A DNA stretch of 47,144 nucleotides from Desulfovibrionaceae bacterium (GTDB taxonomy: Bacteria; Desulfobacterota; Desulfovibrionia; Desulfovibrionales; Desulfovibrionaceae). A program made the translations under genes and the position numbers. The stretch covers positions 1 to 47,144 of the forward strand of contig JAQXLA010000011.1 of the NCBI GenBank assembly GCA_029011315.1, read 5' to 3'. Of the stretch, positions 26,666 through 35,630 are shown in pieces (position 1 is the stretch's first letter; the number at the start of each line of letters is the position of its first letter). Below the pieces are notes generated by a model. It worked only from the letters and a program-made list of their open reading frames with translations. It did not search any database and was not told the DNA's origin.

Positions 26666-27574
26666 TTATTCAGCGTCAGAAAAAACCCATTCCAGAATGG
26701 CTTTCTGAGCATGCAGACGGTTTTCAGCCTCATCCCAGATAATCGATGCTTCGCCTTCCATGATTTCATCGGTGACTTCCTCACCGCGATGGGCAGGAAG
26801 ACAATGCATAAACTTGGCATCGGGAGCAGCCAAAGACATCAGCTCTCTGTTAATGCAGAAATTTTTGAAAACCTTCTCGCGCTCGGCCTGTTCCTGCTCC
26901 TGTCCCATCGATGCCCACACATCCGCATACAGATAATGGGCGCCTTTCGCAGCTTCACGGGGATCAGGGCTGGTCGTAATCTTCGCTCCTGCAGCTTTGG
27001 CTCGTGCCATCAGATCCATATCAGGCTCGTAGCCGGGTGCGACGGCAAGAGACAGTTCAAACGGGAAGTACATTGAGGCTTCAATCCACGAATTGGCCAT
27101 ATTGTTGCCATCGCCGATCCAGGCGACACGAACCTGAGAAAAATCCGGCGTGCGTTCGTAAATCGTCAAAAGATCCGCCATAACCTGGCAGGGATGCCCC
27201 TGATCAGTCAGCGCATTGACGACAGGAATGGAACCGTATTCCATCAGCTCATCCAGTTTTTCCTGGCCAAACGTACGCACAATCATGCAATCAAGATAAC
27301 GGGACAGCACTCTGGCGGCATCCCGAAGCGGCTCGGAACGCCCCAGCTGACTTTCTGCAGGCGTCATAAAAATCGTCGTGCCGCCAAGCTGGCGAACAGC
27401 GACATCAAACGAAACGCGAGTCCTCGTCGAAGCCTTTTCAAAAATCAACGCTGCCACCTTGCCGTCCATGCAATGGCCGCGAAAACCGCTTTCCTTCATG
27501 GTTTTGGCTCGCCGGATCAGCTCCATCGCACCGTCTTTGCCGAGATCGCCTATTTGAATGAAATGCCTGGGCAT
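26666..27574 (-). CDS. argF: Ornithine carbamoyltransferase
   Basis: Makes citrulline from ornithine and carbamoyl phosphate in arginine synthesis. The 302-residue protein has STRTR (carbamoyl phosphate) at residue 49, HPCQ at about 127 and HCLPAHRGEEV at about 260; no knot-type insert is present. AGGAG lies 9 nt upstream of the ATG. Its own promoter sits about 50 bp upstream, so the argF-flavoprotein-comF run can be transcribed without pepA. Confidence 0.96.
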   Translation of the reverse strand: MPRHFIQIGDLGKDGAMELIRRAKTMKESGFRGHCMDGKVAALIFEKASTRTRVSFDVAVRQLGGTTIFMTPAESQLGRSEPLRDAARVLSRYLDCMIVRTFGQEKLDELMEYGSIPVVNALTDQGHPCQVMADLLTIYERTPDFSQVRVAWIGDGNNMANSWIEASMYFPFELSLAVAPGYEPDMDLMARAKAAGAKITTSPDPREAAKGAHYLYADVWASMGQEQEQAEREKVFKNFCINRELMSLAAPDAKFMHCLPAHRGEEVTDEIMEGEASIIWDEAENRLHAQKAILEWVFSDAE

Positions 27575-27620
27575 GACTCGTCATCTCCTGATTGGAATAG
27601 ATCCATACGTGAAAAAATTC

Positions 27621-27649
27621 CTTATAAAAAAGTCTTTCCCAAAAGTCAA
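27621..27649 (-). promoter_or_regulatory. Promoter of argF
   Basis: On the minus strand TTGACT (27649-27644) and TATAAG (27626-27621) are 17 bp apart, between pepA and argF. Confidence 0.55.
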
Positions 27650-27674
27650 AGAAACCGTCCTGTACTCTAGGCTC

Positions 27675-29174
27675 TTACCGGAGCAATTCCAGAATCGTTC
27701 TAACCGAAAATCCGGATCCTCCAGCAGGGCAATTGTCAACCGCTTTGGTCAAAAACCCCGGTCCGGCTATGTCCAGATGAGCCCAATCCGTATCCGAATC
27801 CACGAACTGGCTCAAAAAAGCCGCAGCAGCGCAGGCTCCGCCTTCCCGGCTTCCGGCATTGGCAAAATCCGCTGTTTCGCTTTTCAGGCTTTCCATATAG
27901 CGTTCATGAACAGGCATGGGCCAAAATTCCTCACCTACCATTCTGCCTGCAAGACGAATTTTCTCAGCCACTGCCCCGCTGCGGGAAAAGACTCCGGCAA
28001 CAACCGGTCCCAGCGCGACGACGCAGGCACCGGTCAGCGTGGCGATATCAACCAGAAAAGATGGATGCCATCTTTTCTGCGCATAGGAAAGAACATCACA
28101 AAGCACCATGCGGCCTTCTGCATCCGTATTGACGATTTCAACTGTCTTGCCGCTTTTCGTCCGTACGACGTCGCCCGGACGCGTCGCCAAAGCATCAGGC
28201 ATATTTTCCGCACATCCGGCCAGACCGATAACTCTGCGCTGAATGCCAAGTTTCTCCAGAGCGCTGAAAATTCCAAGGACGGAAGCCGCTCCGGCCATAT
28301 CGCCCTTCATCTCCCACATGCCTGCCGACGGTTTCAGGCTGATGCCTCCGCTGTCAAAAGTCAGTCCTTTGCCGACAATTACAAACGGATCATCATCTTC
28401 ATGCCCATGCGGCGCATATTCCAGAACGATGAGCCGAGGATCATGCGATGACCCCGAAGAGACGGACAGGAAGGCGTTCATTTCTTCTCTGCGCAAATCG
28501 TCTCCGTTGAGAATTTCACAGCGTACGGCAGAAGAAGCAAGTCTTTCGGCTTCGCGCGCCATGTCTTCCGGGGCAAGATGACTGGCCGGACAATTGACCA
28601 GTTCTCTGGCCAGAAGCACGGCTTCAGCAGCGATCTCTCCCTCTTTTGCAGCCTTTTGCAGTGCGAGATCCGTATCTGAGTCGACCAGAAACAGCAGCTG
28701 TTCCGGATCCGAATCCGCTTTTTCAGCATCAGATTTGAAACGCAGATTCCGATACAGTCCAAGACCGGCGGCGCAGGCAGATTCCCGAACTGCGCAGACC
28801 AGTTTTCCCTCTCTGCCGATTATCTCACGGATATCTTTTAACGAAAGAGCGACCGATGATAGCCCAAATTCACGGCACTTTCTCATTGCCCTGCCGGACA
28901 AATTTCGCACAAGAGACAGTCGATCCTCCTCAGAAGCTTTTTCATCCCTTCTGCCCAGCCCCATTACCAGAGCTACTCCGATTCCGGAATACCCTGCCGG
29001 AGCGTACAAAAGCATGACACGCCCTTTTTTACCCAAAGATGGACACTCAGAAGCCGAAGACTGCTCCAGCCACGGCAGAAGTGCCTTACGGGAAGGGGAA
29101 AGCAACGACTCATTTTCAAAAAGAGGCAGAATCAGAACCTGAGCATCTGCATGAGTAGAAACGTTTATTTTCAT
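27675..29174 (-). CDS. pepA: Leucyl aminopeptidase (M17)
   Basis: Removes N-terminal residues from peptides in the cytoplasm. The 499-residue protein has the M17 metal-binding core: VGKGLTFDSGG with the metal Lys/Asp, then KGDMAG, and the signature NTDAEGRMVL. The N-terminal regulatory half is more diverged, as usual. AGGAGG lies 8 nt upstream of the ATG at 29174. It is 31 nt after the sigma-54 regulator gene in the same direction. Confidence 0.95.
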   Translation of the reverse strand: MKINVSTHADAQVLILPLFENESLLSPSRKALLPWLEQSSASECPSLGKKGRVMLLYAPAGYSGIGVALVMGLGRRDEKASEEDRLSLVRNLSGRAMRKCREFGLSSVALSLKDIREIIGREGKLVCAVRESACAAGLGLYRNLRFKSDAEKADSDPEQLLFLVDSDTDLALQKAAKEGEIAAEAVLLARELVNCPASHLAPEDMAREAERLASSAVRCEILNGDDLRREEMNAFLSVSSGSSHDPRLIVLEYAPHGHEDDDPFVIVGKGLTFDSGGISLKPSAGMWEMKGDMAGAASVLGIFSALEKLGIQRRVIGLAGCAENMPDALATRPGDVVRTKSGKTVEIVNTDAEGRMVLCDVLSYAQKRWHPSFLVDIATLTGACVVALGPVVAGVFSRSGAVAEKIRLAGRMVGEEFWPMPVHERYMESLKSETADFANAGSREGGACAAAAFLSQFVDSDTDWAHLDIAGPGFLTKAVDNCPAGGSGFSVRTILELLR

Positions 29175-29205
29175 CAGACTTCCTCCTGAAAGCCATGACT
29201 CTGAA

Positions 29206-30579
29206 TTAGTAAACGATATGATACCTTTTTAATTTGCGATGAAGATAGCTGCGTTCCAAACCGATTATCTCAGCAAGCCGGGATATATTGCCGCCGCACT
29301 CTCTGAGCTTTGAAGACAGATAGCGCGTCTCAAACACAGCTCTGGCGGTTTTGAAATCCAAATTCAGGATATCGGATTCATCCGCATTGCCTGTATCCGA
29401 AGGGAACGCGGGCTCCATATCGTCATCAAATTCCGGAGGCAGATCCTCTTTAGTCACTTTCATGCCGCTGTGCAAAATCACCATGCGCTCCGCAAAATTG
29501 CGCAATTCCCGAACGTTTCCCGGCCAAGAATACCGGCAAAGACACTGCATGGTCTCGTCAGCGTACAGCGGAGGACGACATCCATAACGGGCGGCAAGCT
29601 GGGCTGTCATTCTGTCCAGAAGCAGTTCAACATCTCCCGTACGCTCCCGCAGAGGAGGCACATGAAGAGGCACGACACGAAGGCGATAATACAGATCCTG
29701 ACGGAACTGTCCATTTGCAATGGATTCCTCAAGATTCTTATTTGTTGCGGCAATCACCCGCACATTGACGCGAATCGTCCGGGTTCCTCCCACGCGTTCA
29801 AAAGACTGCTCCTGGAGAATACGCAGAATCTTGGCCTGTGTCTTCAGGCTCATGTCGCCAATCTCGTCAAGAAAAAGCGTTCCTCTGTTTGCAAGCTCAA
29901 AACGACCGATGCGCACCCCCGATGCCCCGGTAAATGCGCCCTTCTCATGTCCGAAAAGTTCGCTTTCTATCAAATCATCTGATATGGCCGCGCAGTTCAC
30001 TGCAACAAGCGGCGAATTTGCCCGTGAACTACCCTGATGCAGGGCTCTCGCCGCCAATTCTTTTCCTGTTCCGTTTTCCCCGGTAATCAGAACCCAGGCA
30101 TCCGAAGCCGCAACACGCCGGAGGCTTTCAAAAAAATCCAGCATGACCGGAGACTGGCCGAGAAATTCATCCTGAACAGGCAGGGCATTGTGCAGAACAA
30201 GATTTTCATGCCGCAGAGAAGCCGTTTCCAGCGCTCTGGCGCAGAGGATGACGATTTTGTCCAGAGAAAAAGGCTTTTCGACAAAATCGTACGCTCCCTG
30301 CCGAATCGCCCGGACAGCCGTTTCTATCGTGCTGTGTCCGGAAATCATGATAACAGGAAGTGCTGGATGAACTTTTTTGAGTCTGACCAGAGCCTCAAGC
30401 CCGTCCATCCCCGGCATCCACACATCCATGAAAACCAGATCCGGCGTTTCCAAATCCGCAATCGCAAGCCCGTCCTCAGCTCCTGAGGCTTCCAGGACTT
30501 CATAGCCCTCATCTTCAAGAATGCCGTGCAGAGAAAGCCGAATGGCTTCTTCATCGTCAACGATCAGGATTTTTGCCAT
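29206..30579 (-). CDS. Sigma-54-dependent response regulator, NtrX-like
   Basis: A 457-residue regulator in three parts. The receiver domain has DDEEA at residue 8 and phospho-acceptor Asp in LVFMDVWMPG at about 53. The AAA+ domain has Walker A GENGTGKE at about 167, the sigma-54 contact loop GAFTGA at about 219 and LFLDEIGDM. A Fis-type helix-turn-helix ends the protein (SRLAEIIGLERSYLHRKLKRY). The tail resembles NtrX. No histidine kinase is adjacent. All motifs needed to activate sigma-54 are intact. Confidence 0.94.
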   Translation of the reverse strand: MAKILIVDDEEAIRLSLHGILEDEGYEVLEASGAEDGLAIADLETPDLVFMDVWMPGMDGLEALVRLKKVHPALPVIMISGHSTIETAVRAIRQGAYDFVEKPFSLDKIVILCARALETASLRHENLVLHNALPVQDEFLGQSPVMLDFFESLRRVAASDAWVLITGENGTGKELAARALHQGSSRANSPLVAVNCAAISDDLIESELFGHEKGAFTGASGVRIGRFELANRGTLFLDEIGDMSLKTQAKILRILQEQSFERVGGTRTIRVNVRVIAATNKNLEESIANGQFRQDLYYRLRVVPLHVPPLRERTGDVELLLDRMTAQLAARYGCRPPLYADETMQCLCRYSWPGNVRELRNFAERMVILHSGMKVTKEDLPPEFDDDMEPAFPSDTGNADESDILNLDFKTARAVFETRYLSSKLRECGGNISRLAEIIGLERSYLHRKLKRYHIVY

Positions 30580-30605
30580 GTCCAGCCTTTTTTACGCATC
30601 CAGGC

Positions 30606-31184
30606 TCAGTAGACCCAGCCTTTCTTCGCGTCATATCGCGACACTTCGCGGGTTCTCCGGGCCTTGACGACCTTAAATTGTCCGGCTCGAGCCAAAGCTG
30701 CACTGCGGCCAATGGCTTCGCAGGTTTTTTCCACATAGATGATATGTCCCACATACGGCGTGCTTTTTGTCGTCCCAAGATAAATTTCCGTACGCAGAGT
30801 ATCAACATCGACTTCCTGATAGCGAGCCACATACTGGGTTCCGCGTCGGAAAATCTCCATTTTATACCGGTTCGGTACGAGCGTATGATTGGAACGCACG
30901 GCATGCTCATAGGCGAAGCTGTCCAGCTTGGCCTTGACGGCCAGCGTTTCATCGATCTTGTCAACCGGAATAGAGTTGTTCCGTACCGTTCCGGCCGGAG
31001 CAGACGGCCTTGTCACCGTCTGTACCGTCTGAGCTGTTTTTTTCTGTTCGGCTGCAACGACGGCAGGCGCAGGCTCAGCCGGTTTATCTGAAGTAAGCTG
31101 CAGCGCAGAACAGGACGTGGCGGACAACACGAACACTGACCCGGCCAGGCAGAACAAGGCTTTTGACACAGGATCTTTCATCAT
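30606..31184 (-). CDS. Putative lipoprotein of unknown function
   Basis: The 192-residue product has an N-terminal hydrophobic stretch ending in a lipobox-like SATSC (Cys at about residue 25), so it is probably lipid-anchored. A Pro/Ala/Thr/Gln-rich linker follows (to about residue 65), then a compact basic alpha/beta region (DKIDETLAVKAKLDSFAYEH onward). I do not recognise a named family. The next gene downstream, 26 nt on, is the NtrX-like regulator, so both could share a transcript. AGGAA precedes the ATG. Confidence 0.75.
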   Translation of the reverse strand: MMKDPVSKALFCLAGSVFVLSATSCSALQLTSDKPAEPAPAVVAAEQKKTAQTVQTVTRPSAPAGTVRNNSIPVDKIDETLAVKAKLDSFAYEHAVRSNHTLVPNRYKMEIFRRGTQYVARYQEVDVDTLRTEIYLGTTKSTPYVGHIIYVEKTCEAIGRSAALARAGQFKVVKARRTREVSRYDAKKGWVY

Positions 31185-31224
31185 GAAAAATTCCTAAATT
31201 TTAAAACATCACGAAAACAGCATA

Positions 31225-31254
31225 AAAACAGACCCGGCAGAAATCTGCCGGGTC
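31225..31254 (-). terminator. Terminator after the VWA-OmpA gene
   Basis: A perfect stem GACCCGGCAGA/TCTGCCGGGTC, followed on the minus strand by GTTTTT. Confidence 0.85.
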
Positions 31255-31279
31255 TGTACATTAGCCGTATAAAGGCGGG

Positions 31280-32305
31280 TTAGTCAATAAAGACCAATTC
31301 CGTACGGCGGTTCTGATAACGGCCTTCTTCCGTCGCGTTGTCGTAGCGGAAGGACTTGCCCATGCCGCGGGCAACCAGCTTGGAAGAGCTCACGCCCTGC
31401 GAAACAAGATACGCACGCACGGCTTCAGCACGGCGCTGAGACAGCGTCTTGTTGTAAGCGTCGGATCCCTTGCTGTCAGTCCAGCCGGACAAGCAGACGC
31501 TCTTGCCATTTTCAATGATAATGCGGGCAGCTTCATTCAGAACGCCAAGAGATTCCTGAGTCAGTTCATAGGAATCGAAGGCGAAGTTTACGCCGCGCAG
31601 CACGATGGTTTCCGCGATGGGAGCATTCGTACGAGGCATGCAGAATACGTCGCCGACAAACTTGTCAACAGCGGCATCACTTTCATACAGGTCAATAGCC
31701 CGAACAGACACAGAGCGGGAGCTGAGGGCAGAAATGGCATCGGCAACAGCCTGTCCTTCAGGATCGTTGGCGAGAGAAATCACATGGAAGGTCACATTCG
31801 GATTGGCAGCGTACAGCTTCTTGACTTCTTCAACAGGATCGATGCCGCGGTTGCTTCCGCCGTCCGTCACAAGGATAACCGCAGAATTGGAAACCATTCC
31901 GGCCACAACAGGAGCATTGTCGGCAATGCCGTCACCCATCGGGGTGAAACGTCCGAACACGGGAAGATCTGACTTCAGCGAAGAGATGCCGGCCTTCATG
32001 GAAGCGCGATCCCATGTACCCATAGGCACAACCGTACTGTACGGAGCAAAGGTGTTCAGCCCTCCCTTATAGCCAAGCTCAACGACAGCGGCATCATTCA
32101 CACGCTGCAACACTTCCTTGGCAACAGCCATTTTGCTCTTTCCGGTCGTTTTGTAATTCATCATCATGGAACCGGAATAGTCGACAAAGTACTCAAAATT
32201 ATCAATGCGCTTTTCACACTGATCAGCAGAATGGAAAGCAAATCCGGACGTTGCCCAAGCAAAAACAAGGGCTACTGTCAGAATGACGAGGCGAGAAAAT
32301 TTCAT
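31280..32305 (-). CDS. VWA domain-OmpA peptidoglycan-associated protein
   Basis: The 341-residue product has a signal peptide (cleavage near GFA). A von Willebrand A domain follows: MIDAS residues in VDYSGSMMM at about 41 and AVILVTDGG at about 145. A C-terminal OmpA peptidoglycan-binding domain includes VLNEAARIIIENG, SGWTDSKGSDAYN and LSQRRAEAVRAYL. Such proteins link the outer envelope to the wall and may bind a ligand through the metal site. The ATG at 32305 has GGAGG 6 nt upstream. A strong terminator lies downstream; the frame is open further upstream through a 15-bp duplication in the leader. Confidence 0.9.
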   Translation of the reverse strand: MKFSRLVILTVALVFAWATSGFAFHSADQCEKRIDNFEYFVDYSGSMMMNYKTTGKSKMAVAKEVLQRVNDAAVVELGYKGGLNTFAPYSTVVPMGTWDRASMKAGISSLKSDLPVFGRFTPMGDGIADNAPVVAGMVSNSAVILVTDGGSNRGIDPVEEVKKLYAANPNVTFHVISLANDPEGQAVADAISALSSRSVSVRAIDLYESDAAVDKFVGDVFCMPRTNAPIAETIVLRGVNFAFDSYELTQESLGVLNEAARIIIENGKSVCLSGWTDSKGSDAYNKTLSQRRAEAVRAYLVSQGVSSSKLVARGMGKSFRYDNATEEGRYQNRRTELVFID

Positions 32306-32319
32306 AGTTTCCTCCGTTG

Positions 32320-32349
32320 TTGAATGAGACGAAGTTGAATGAGACGAAG
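32320..32349. repeat. Perfect 15-bp tandem duplication in the VWA-OmpA leader
   Basis: TTGAATGAGACGAAG occurs twice in a row, immediately upstream of the ribosome-binding site. Two copies could arise by slippage and could vary in number. Confidence 0.9.
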
Positions 32350-32438
32350 TAGTGTCTGCATGCACCATACCGTATAAACCAAATGAAAAGAATTGATGTT
32401 GCAGTTTACCTTTTAAAAGAAGAAAGGTAAAGCCTTTG

Positions 32439-33569
32439 CTATGGAAAAAGCATCCCTGAAAGATGACTCTTCAGCATTCTCTGCAGCTTCGCCATATGAC
32501 TCGGCAGAACACTGTCCGCCGAACACCACCGCTCGACATGCAGTCGTCCCGAACTTCCCTGGGAACGCAACTTCTCGGGTTGCGCAAGCCATGCCGAAAG
32601 AAGCGAAGCTCCATCCTCCCCTGATTGGAAATGCAGCACGCCCGGATACATTCGCCGCGGCGGCGCATTATCTCCTTGCATCACCGGCACGCCACAGCTC
32701 AGTGCCTGCAGAATCGCATTTTCCGCATTGCGCGCATTGCTCAGACAAATATGCACCGTACTGTTCTGGAGAACATTGCGAAAATCACTGATATTCCTTA
32801 CGGCATGAAACAGAATACGGCGAAAAATCGTCGGAGGCAGAGTTGAGAAGCGTCTGCAGCCGCACTCAGCCGCATCAGCACTGCGGAAAGTGAGAACCGC
32901 CATGCACTGAGGACGTGCGTCCAGAACCGATTCCAGAAGATGCCGCAGAATATTTTCATCCCGCTCATCCAATGCATCTGCATCAATACTAATACATTCC
33001 GGATGCCTTTCTCCGGAAGGTGCAAAAAACACGGTATCAACAAAAGCAGGAAGAATTTCAGCCTGTTTTCTGAGTACTGGAGGAAAAGTCCGGCCTGCAG
33101 ATGCGCCGCAAAGGAACAATGCATCGCAAAATGCCGCATTTCCCGCTTCAACCAGACGCATGGCCTGCATCTTTGCAGACGGCTGTTCCGCATCAAACAA
33201 TACAGAATCGATATAATAAACCAAAAATGCCTGCGGAAACAGCTCCCGAATGGAGAACATCGGCATTCCCGAACCAGAAGCCAACACCAGATCCGGAAGA
33301 AAGCCCGTATCTTTCAGAATACGCAGAGATTCCGCTGCGGCGCAGCTTCTCGTCAGCAGTTCCCGGCATTCCCGAGGCATGCTCGATTCGCTGTTCTGAG
33401 TATGTTTCGAAGAACGACGCAGAATAACCCGCTGAATGCTGGGGATGATAAAGTTCTTTCTGTCGAAGTACGAGGCGAAAAGAATCTGGTTGCACGAAAA
33501 TGACGCGTAGCAGGATGCTAAAGGGCCGAATCTTCCCGGAAAACTTTCACTGCAAAACAAAATGCGCAT
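32439..33569 (-). CDS. Glycosyltransferase, group 1-like
   Basis: The 376-residue product looks like a GT-B glycosyltransferase: a short N-terminal segment (RILFCSESFPG), and in the C-terminal half a donor-binding region with STVHICLSNARNAENAILQALSCGVPVMQ, matching the family E-x7-E pattern loosely. The acceptor is unknown; its place next to envelope genes is compatible with surface polysaccharide. The ATG at 33569 is used; a GTG at 33572 is equally possible. Confidence 0.7.
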   Translation of the reverse strand: MRILFCSESFPGRFGPLASCYASFSCNQILFASYFDRKNFIIPSIQRVILRRSSKHTQNSESSMPRECRELLTRSCAAAESLRILKDTGFLPDLVLASGSGMPMFSIRELFPQAFLVYYIDSVLFDAEQPSAKMQAMRLVEAGNAAFCDALFLCGASAGRTFPPVLRKQAEILPAFVDTVFFAPSGERHPECISIDADALDERDENILRHLLESVLDARPQCMAVLTFRSADAAECGCRRFSTLPPTIFRRILFHAVRNISDFRNVLQNSTVHICLSNARNAENAILQALSCGVPVMQGDNAPPRRMYPGVLHFQSGEDGASLLSAWLAQPEKLRSQGSSGRLHVERWCSADSVLPSHMAKLQRMLKSHLSGMLFP

Positions 33570-33914
33570 CACCAGAAACTCGCTTTTAACTTTAATAAAA
33601 AATGTATGTTTTCTTTATCTGTACACTTGACGATTCTATCTTTATTTTATCTTTATATACAAAATCAAAATGACAATGGCAAGCAACTTCTCCAGGCTCA
33701 GCTGCCATCTCCGCTCAGATCGCTCCTGAGGAAATAAGCATTTTCCGCTTGACATCGCTTTTTTCAAGCAGATAAAATATGCTTTTATCCAAATACGTAA
33801 ATGTCTTCATTGCCGAGTTGCTTCCAGGTCGAAGGACCCGGTTCTCCGCAGACAGGCTACGAAAAGAACTGTGCGTATTTTCAGCGCCACAGCCGAATTT
33901 CGAAGGGGTTACAT
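33570..33914. other. Intergenic region between the glycosyltransferase and rpoZ
   Basis: No convincing gene is seen in these 345 bp. Small frames (for example 33715-33921 on the minus strand) lack family resemblance. The right half carries the rpoZ promoter and a leader of about 130 bp. Confidence 0.6.
33749..33778 (+). promoter_or_regulatory. Promoter of the rpoZ-dnaJ-glnS run
   Basis: TTGACA (33749-33754) and TAAAAT (33773-33778), spacer 18 bp, upstream of rpoZ. Confidence 0.65.
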
Positions 33915-34163
33915 ATGGCACGCATTACCATTGAAGACTGCCAGGAACGAGTTGAAAACCGTTTTCTTCTGGTTCAGATGACTATCAAACGGGTTCGTCA
34001 GCTCCGCAAGGGCTATCAGCCCCTGGTTGAATCGAACAACAAGGAAATCGTTACGGCTCTGCGCGAAATCGCGGCAGGGAAAATTCTTCCTGAAGATCTC
34101 AGCCAGTATAAGCAGCCCGCTAATGCAGTCCAGACTTCAAAAGTCTCAGATTGGGATGATTAA
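33915..34163 (+). CDS. rpoZ: RNA polymerase omega subunit
   Basis: The 82-residue protein has the omega signature: RITIEDC at the start, then [21 protein letters not shown]-like [21 protein letters not shown]. It helps assemble RNA polymerase. GAAGGGG lies 6 nt before the ATG at 33915; upstream in-frame residues are not family-like. It is followed by dnaJ after 11 nt and probably heads a long operon. Confidence 0.93.
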   Translation: MARITIEDCQERVENRFLLVQMTIKRVRQLRKGYQPLVESNNKEIVTALREIAAGKILPEDLSQYKQPANAVQTSKVSDWDD

Positions 34164-34174
34164 AAAGGCTTATC

Positions 34175-35293
34175 ATGGCGCAAAGAGATTATTACGAAGT
34201 GCTCGGCGTGGACAGGAACGCCAGTGAAGAGGAAATTAAGAAAGCTTTCCGCAAACTGGCGATGAAGTATCATCCGGATCGCAATCCGGACGATCCCGAC
34301 GCAGAGCAGAAATTTAAGGAAGCTGCTGAAGCCTACGAAGTACTGAGGGATAAAGATCGGCGGGAACGTTACGATCGCTTCGGATTTGAAGGCGTCAACG
34401 GCAATGCCGGAGGATTCGGTTCCGCCGAAGACATCTTCTCGCATTTCGGCGACATCTTCGGAGATTTCTTCGGGGGGATGGGCGGCAGAAGACCGCGCAG
34501 ATGGGACAGTCCTGCTGCGGGCGACGATCTGCAATACAATCTGACCGTATCCTTCCGCCAGGCGGCAAAAGGCGATCGCGTCAGCTTGAAGTTTCCTCGC
34601 AACGTTTCCTGCAGCGAATGCCATGGAAGTGGAGCTGCTGCAGGATCTGAGCGGAAAACGTGCCCTCATTGCGGAGGCAGCGGACAGGTACGCCGCAGCC
34701 AGGGATTTTTTCAAATCGTCGTGCCCTGCCCCGAATGCAGCGGACAGGGGAGCGTGATCGGCAGGCCCTGCCCAAAATGTAAAGGGCGTGGAATCATTCG
34801 GGAAAACAGAGACGTATCCGTTAAAATTCCTGCAGGTATCGACAGCGGCATGCGCCTCCGCCTGAGAGGAGAAGGTGAACCGGGGCGTTTTGGCGGTCCA
34901 GATGGGGATCTCTACGTCGTGGTTGACGTCGAACCGGATAAAATCTTCCAGAGAGACGGACAAAACCTCCTGATCAGCAGAGAAATCAGCATGGTTCAGG
35001 CTGCTTTGGGCTGCACAATTGATATTCCCAGCCTTGACGGAGATATTCCGCTCATGATTCCCAAGGGAACCCAGAGCGGAACAGTCATCAGACAAGCAGG
35101 CAAGGGGCTGCCATATATCAACCGCAGGCAGACAGGGGATCTTCTGGTCACCATCACCGTCCGCACGCCTACCGGGCTTTCGGACGAACAGGAAGAACTG
35201 CTGCGACGTTTTGATGAGCTGTCTGAAAACAATCTTGTCGGCAAACTTAAGAAAGGAGCCCGCCGCATCAGTGAGGCAATGGGCTTAAAATAG
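34175..35293 (+). CDS. dnaJ: Chaperone DnaJ
   Basis: A class A J-protein of 372 residues. The J domain has the HPD triad (KYHPDRNP at residue 32), then a Gly/Phe-rich region, four CxxCxGxG zinc repeats ([32 protein letters not shown]) and a C-terminal substrate domain. It delivers unfolded proteins to DnaK, which is not in the window. The stop is TAG, relevant to the amber codon at 3593. Confidence 0.97.
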   Translation: MAQRDYYEVLGVDRNASEEEIKKAFRKLAMKYHPDRNPDDPDAEQKFKEAAEAYEVLRDKDRRERYDRFGFEGVNGNAGGFGSAEDIFSHFGDIFGDFFGGMGGRRPRRWDSPAAGDDLQYNLTVSFRQAAKGDRVSLKFPRNVSCSECHGSGAAAGSERKTCPHCGGSGQVRRSQGFFQIVVPCPECSGQGSVIGRPCPKCKGRGIIRENRDVSVKIPAGIDSGMRLRLRGEGEPGRFGGPDGDLYVVVDVEPDKIFQRDGQNLLISREISMVQAALGCTIDIPSLDGDIPLMIPKGTQSGTVIRQAGKGLPYINRRQTGDLLVTITVRTPTGLSDEQEELLRRFDELSENNLVGKLKKGARRISEAMGLK

Positions 35294-35301
35294 GAGCTTA
35301 G

Positions 35302-35610
35302 ATGCGTATTCTCCCTGTGCTTCTGTTCGTTCCTGGACTGATGCTGCTTTCTTCGCTGCACAGTTTTGCAGACGATCGCTTTGCTGCGATGGATGCCGAT
35401 GGAAATGGAAACGTCTCCAGAGAAGAATTCCGCAAAGCCTGCCCGGGCATTCAGGACAGAGCTTTCGATGTGATTGACGCCAATCACGACGGCCAGATCT
35501 CTGAACCGGAATGGACCGCGTTTAAAAGCGGTCACAGAACGACTGATATGAAAAAGAACAGCGGCGTCGCATCGGACATGCCGCTTGTCATGCCGCCGAC
35601 CGCCAAATAA
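35302..35610 (+). CDS. Small secreted EF-hand protein
   Basis: The 102-residue product has a signal peptide (cleavage near SFA) and two EF-hand loops, [12 protein letters not shown] and [12 protein letters not shown], with Ca2+ ligands at all the usual positions. It is probably a periplasmic calcium-binding protein. It sits 8 nt after dnaJ and 20 nt before glnS, with AGGAG just before the ATG. Its function in this run is unknown. Confidence 0.88.
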   Translation: MRILPVLLFVPGLMLLSSLHSFADDRFAAMDADGNGNVSREEFRKACPGIQDRAFDVIDANHDGQISEPEWTAFKSGHRTTDMKKNSGVASDMPLVMPPTAK

Positions 35611-35630
35611 TGCAAATAAGGACGAATTTC

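Noticed and set aside
33715..33921. A 68-residue gene upstream of rpoZ
   Set aside because: No ribosome-binding site or family likeness, and it overlaps the rpoZ promoter and leader.
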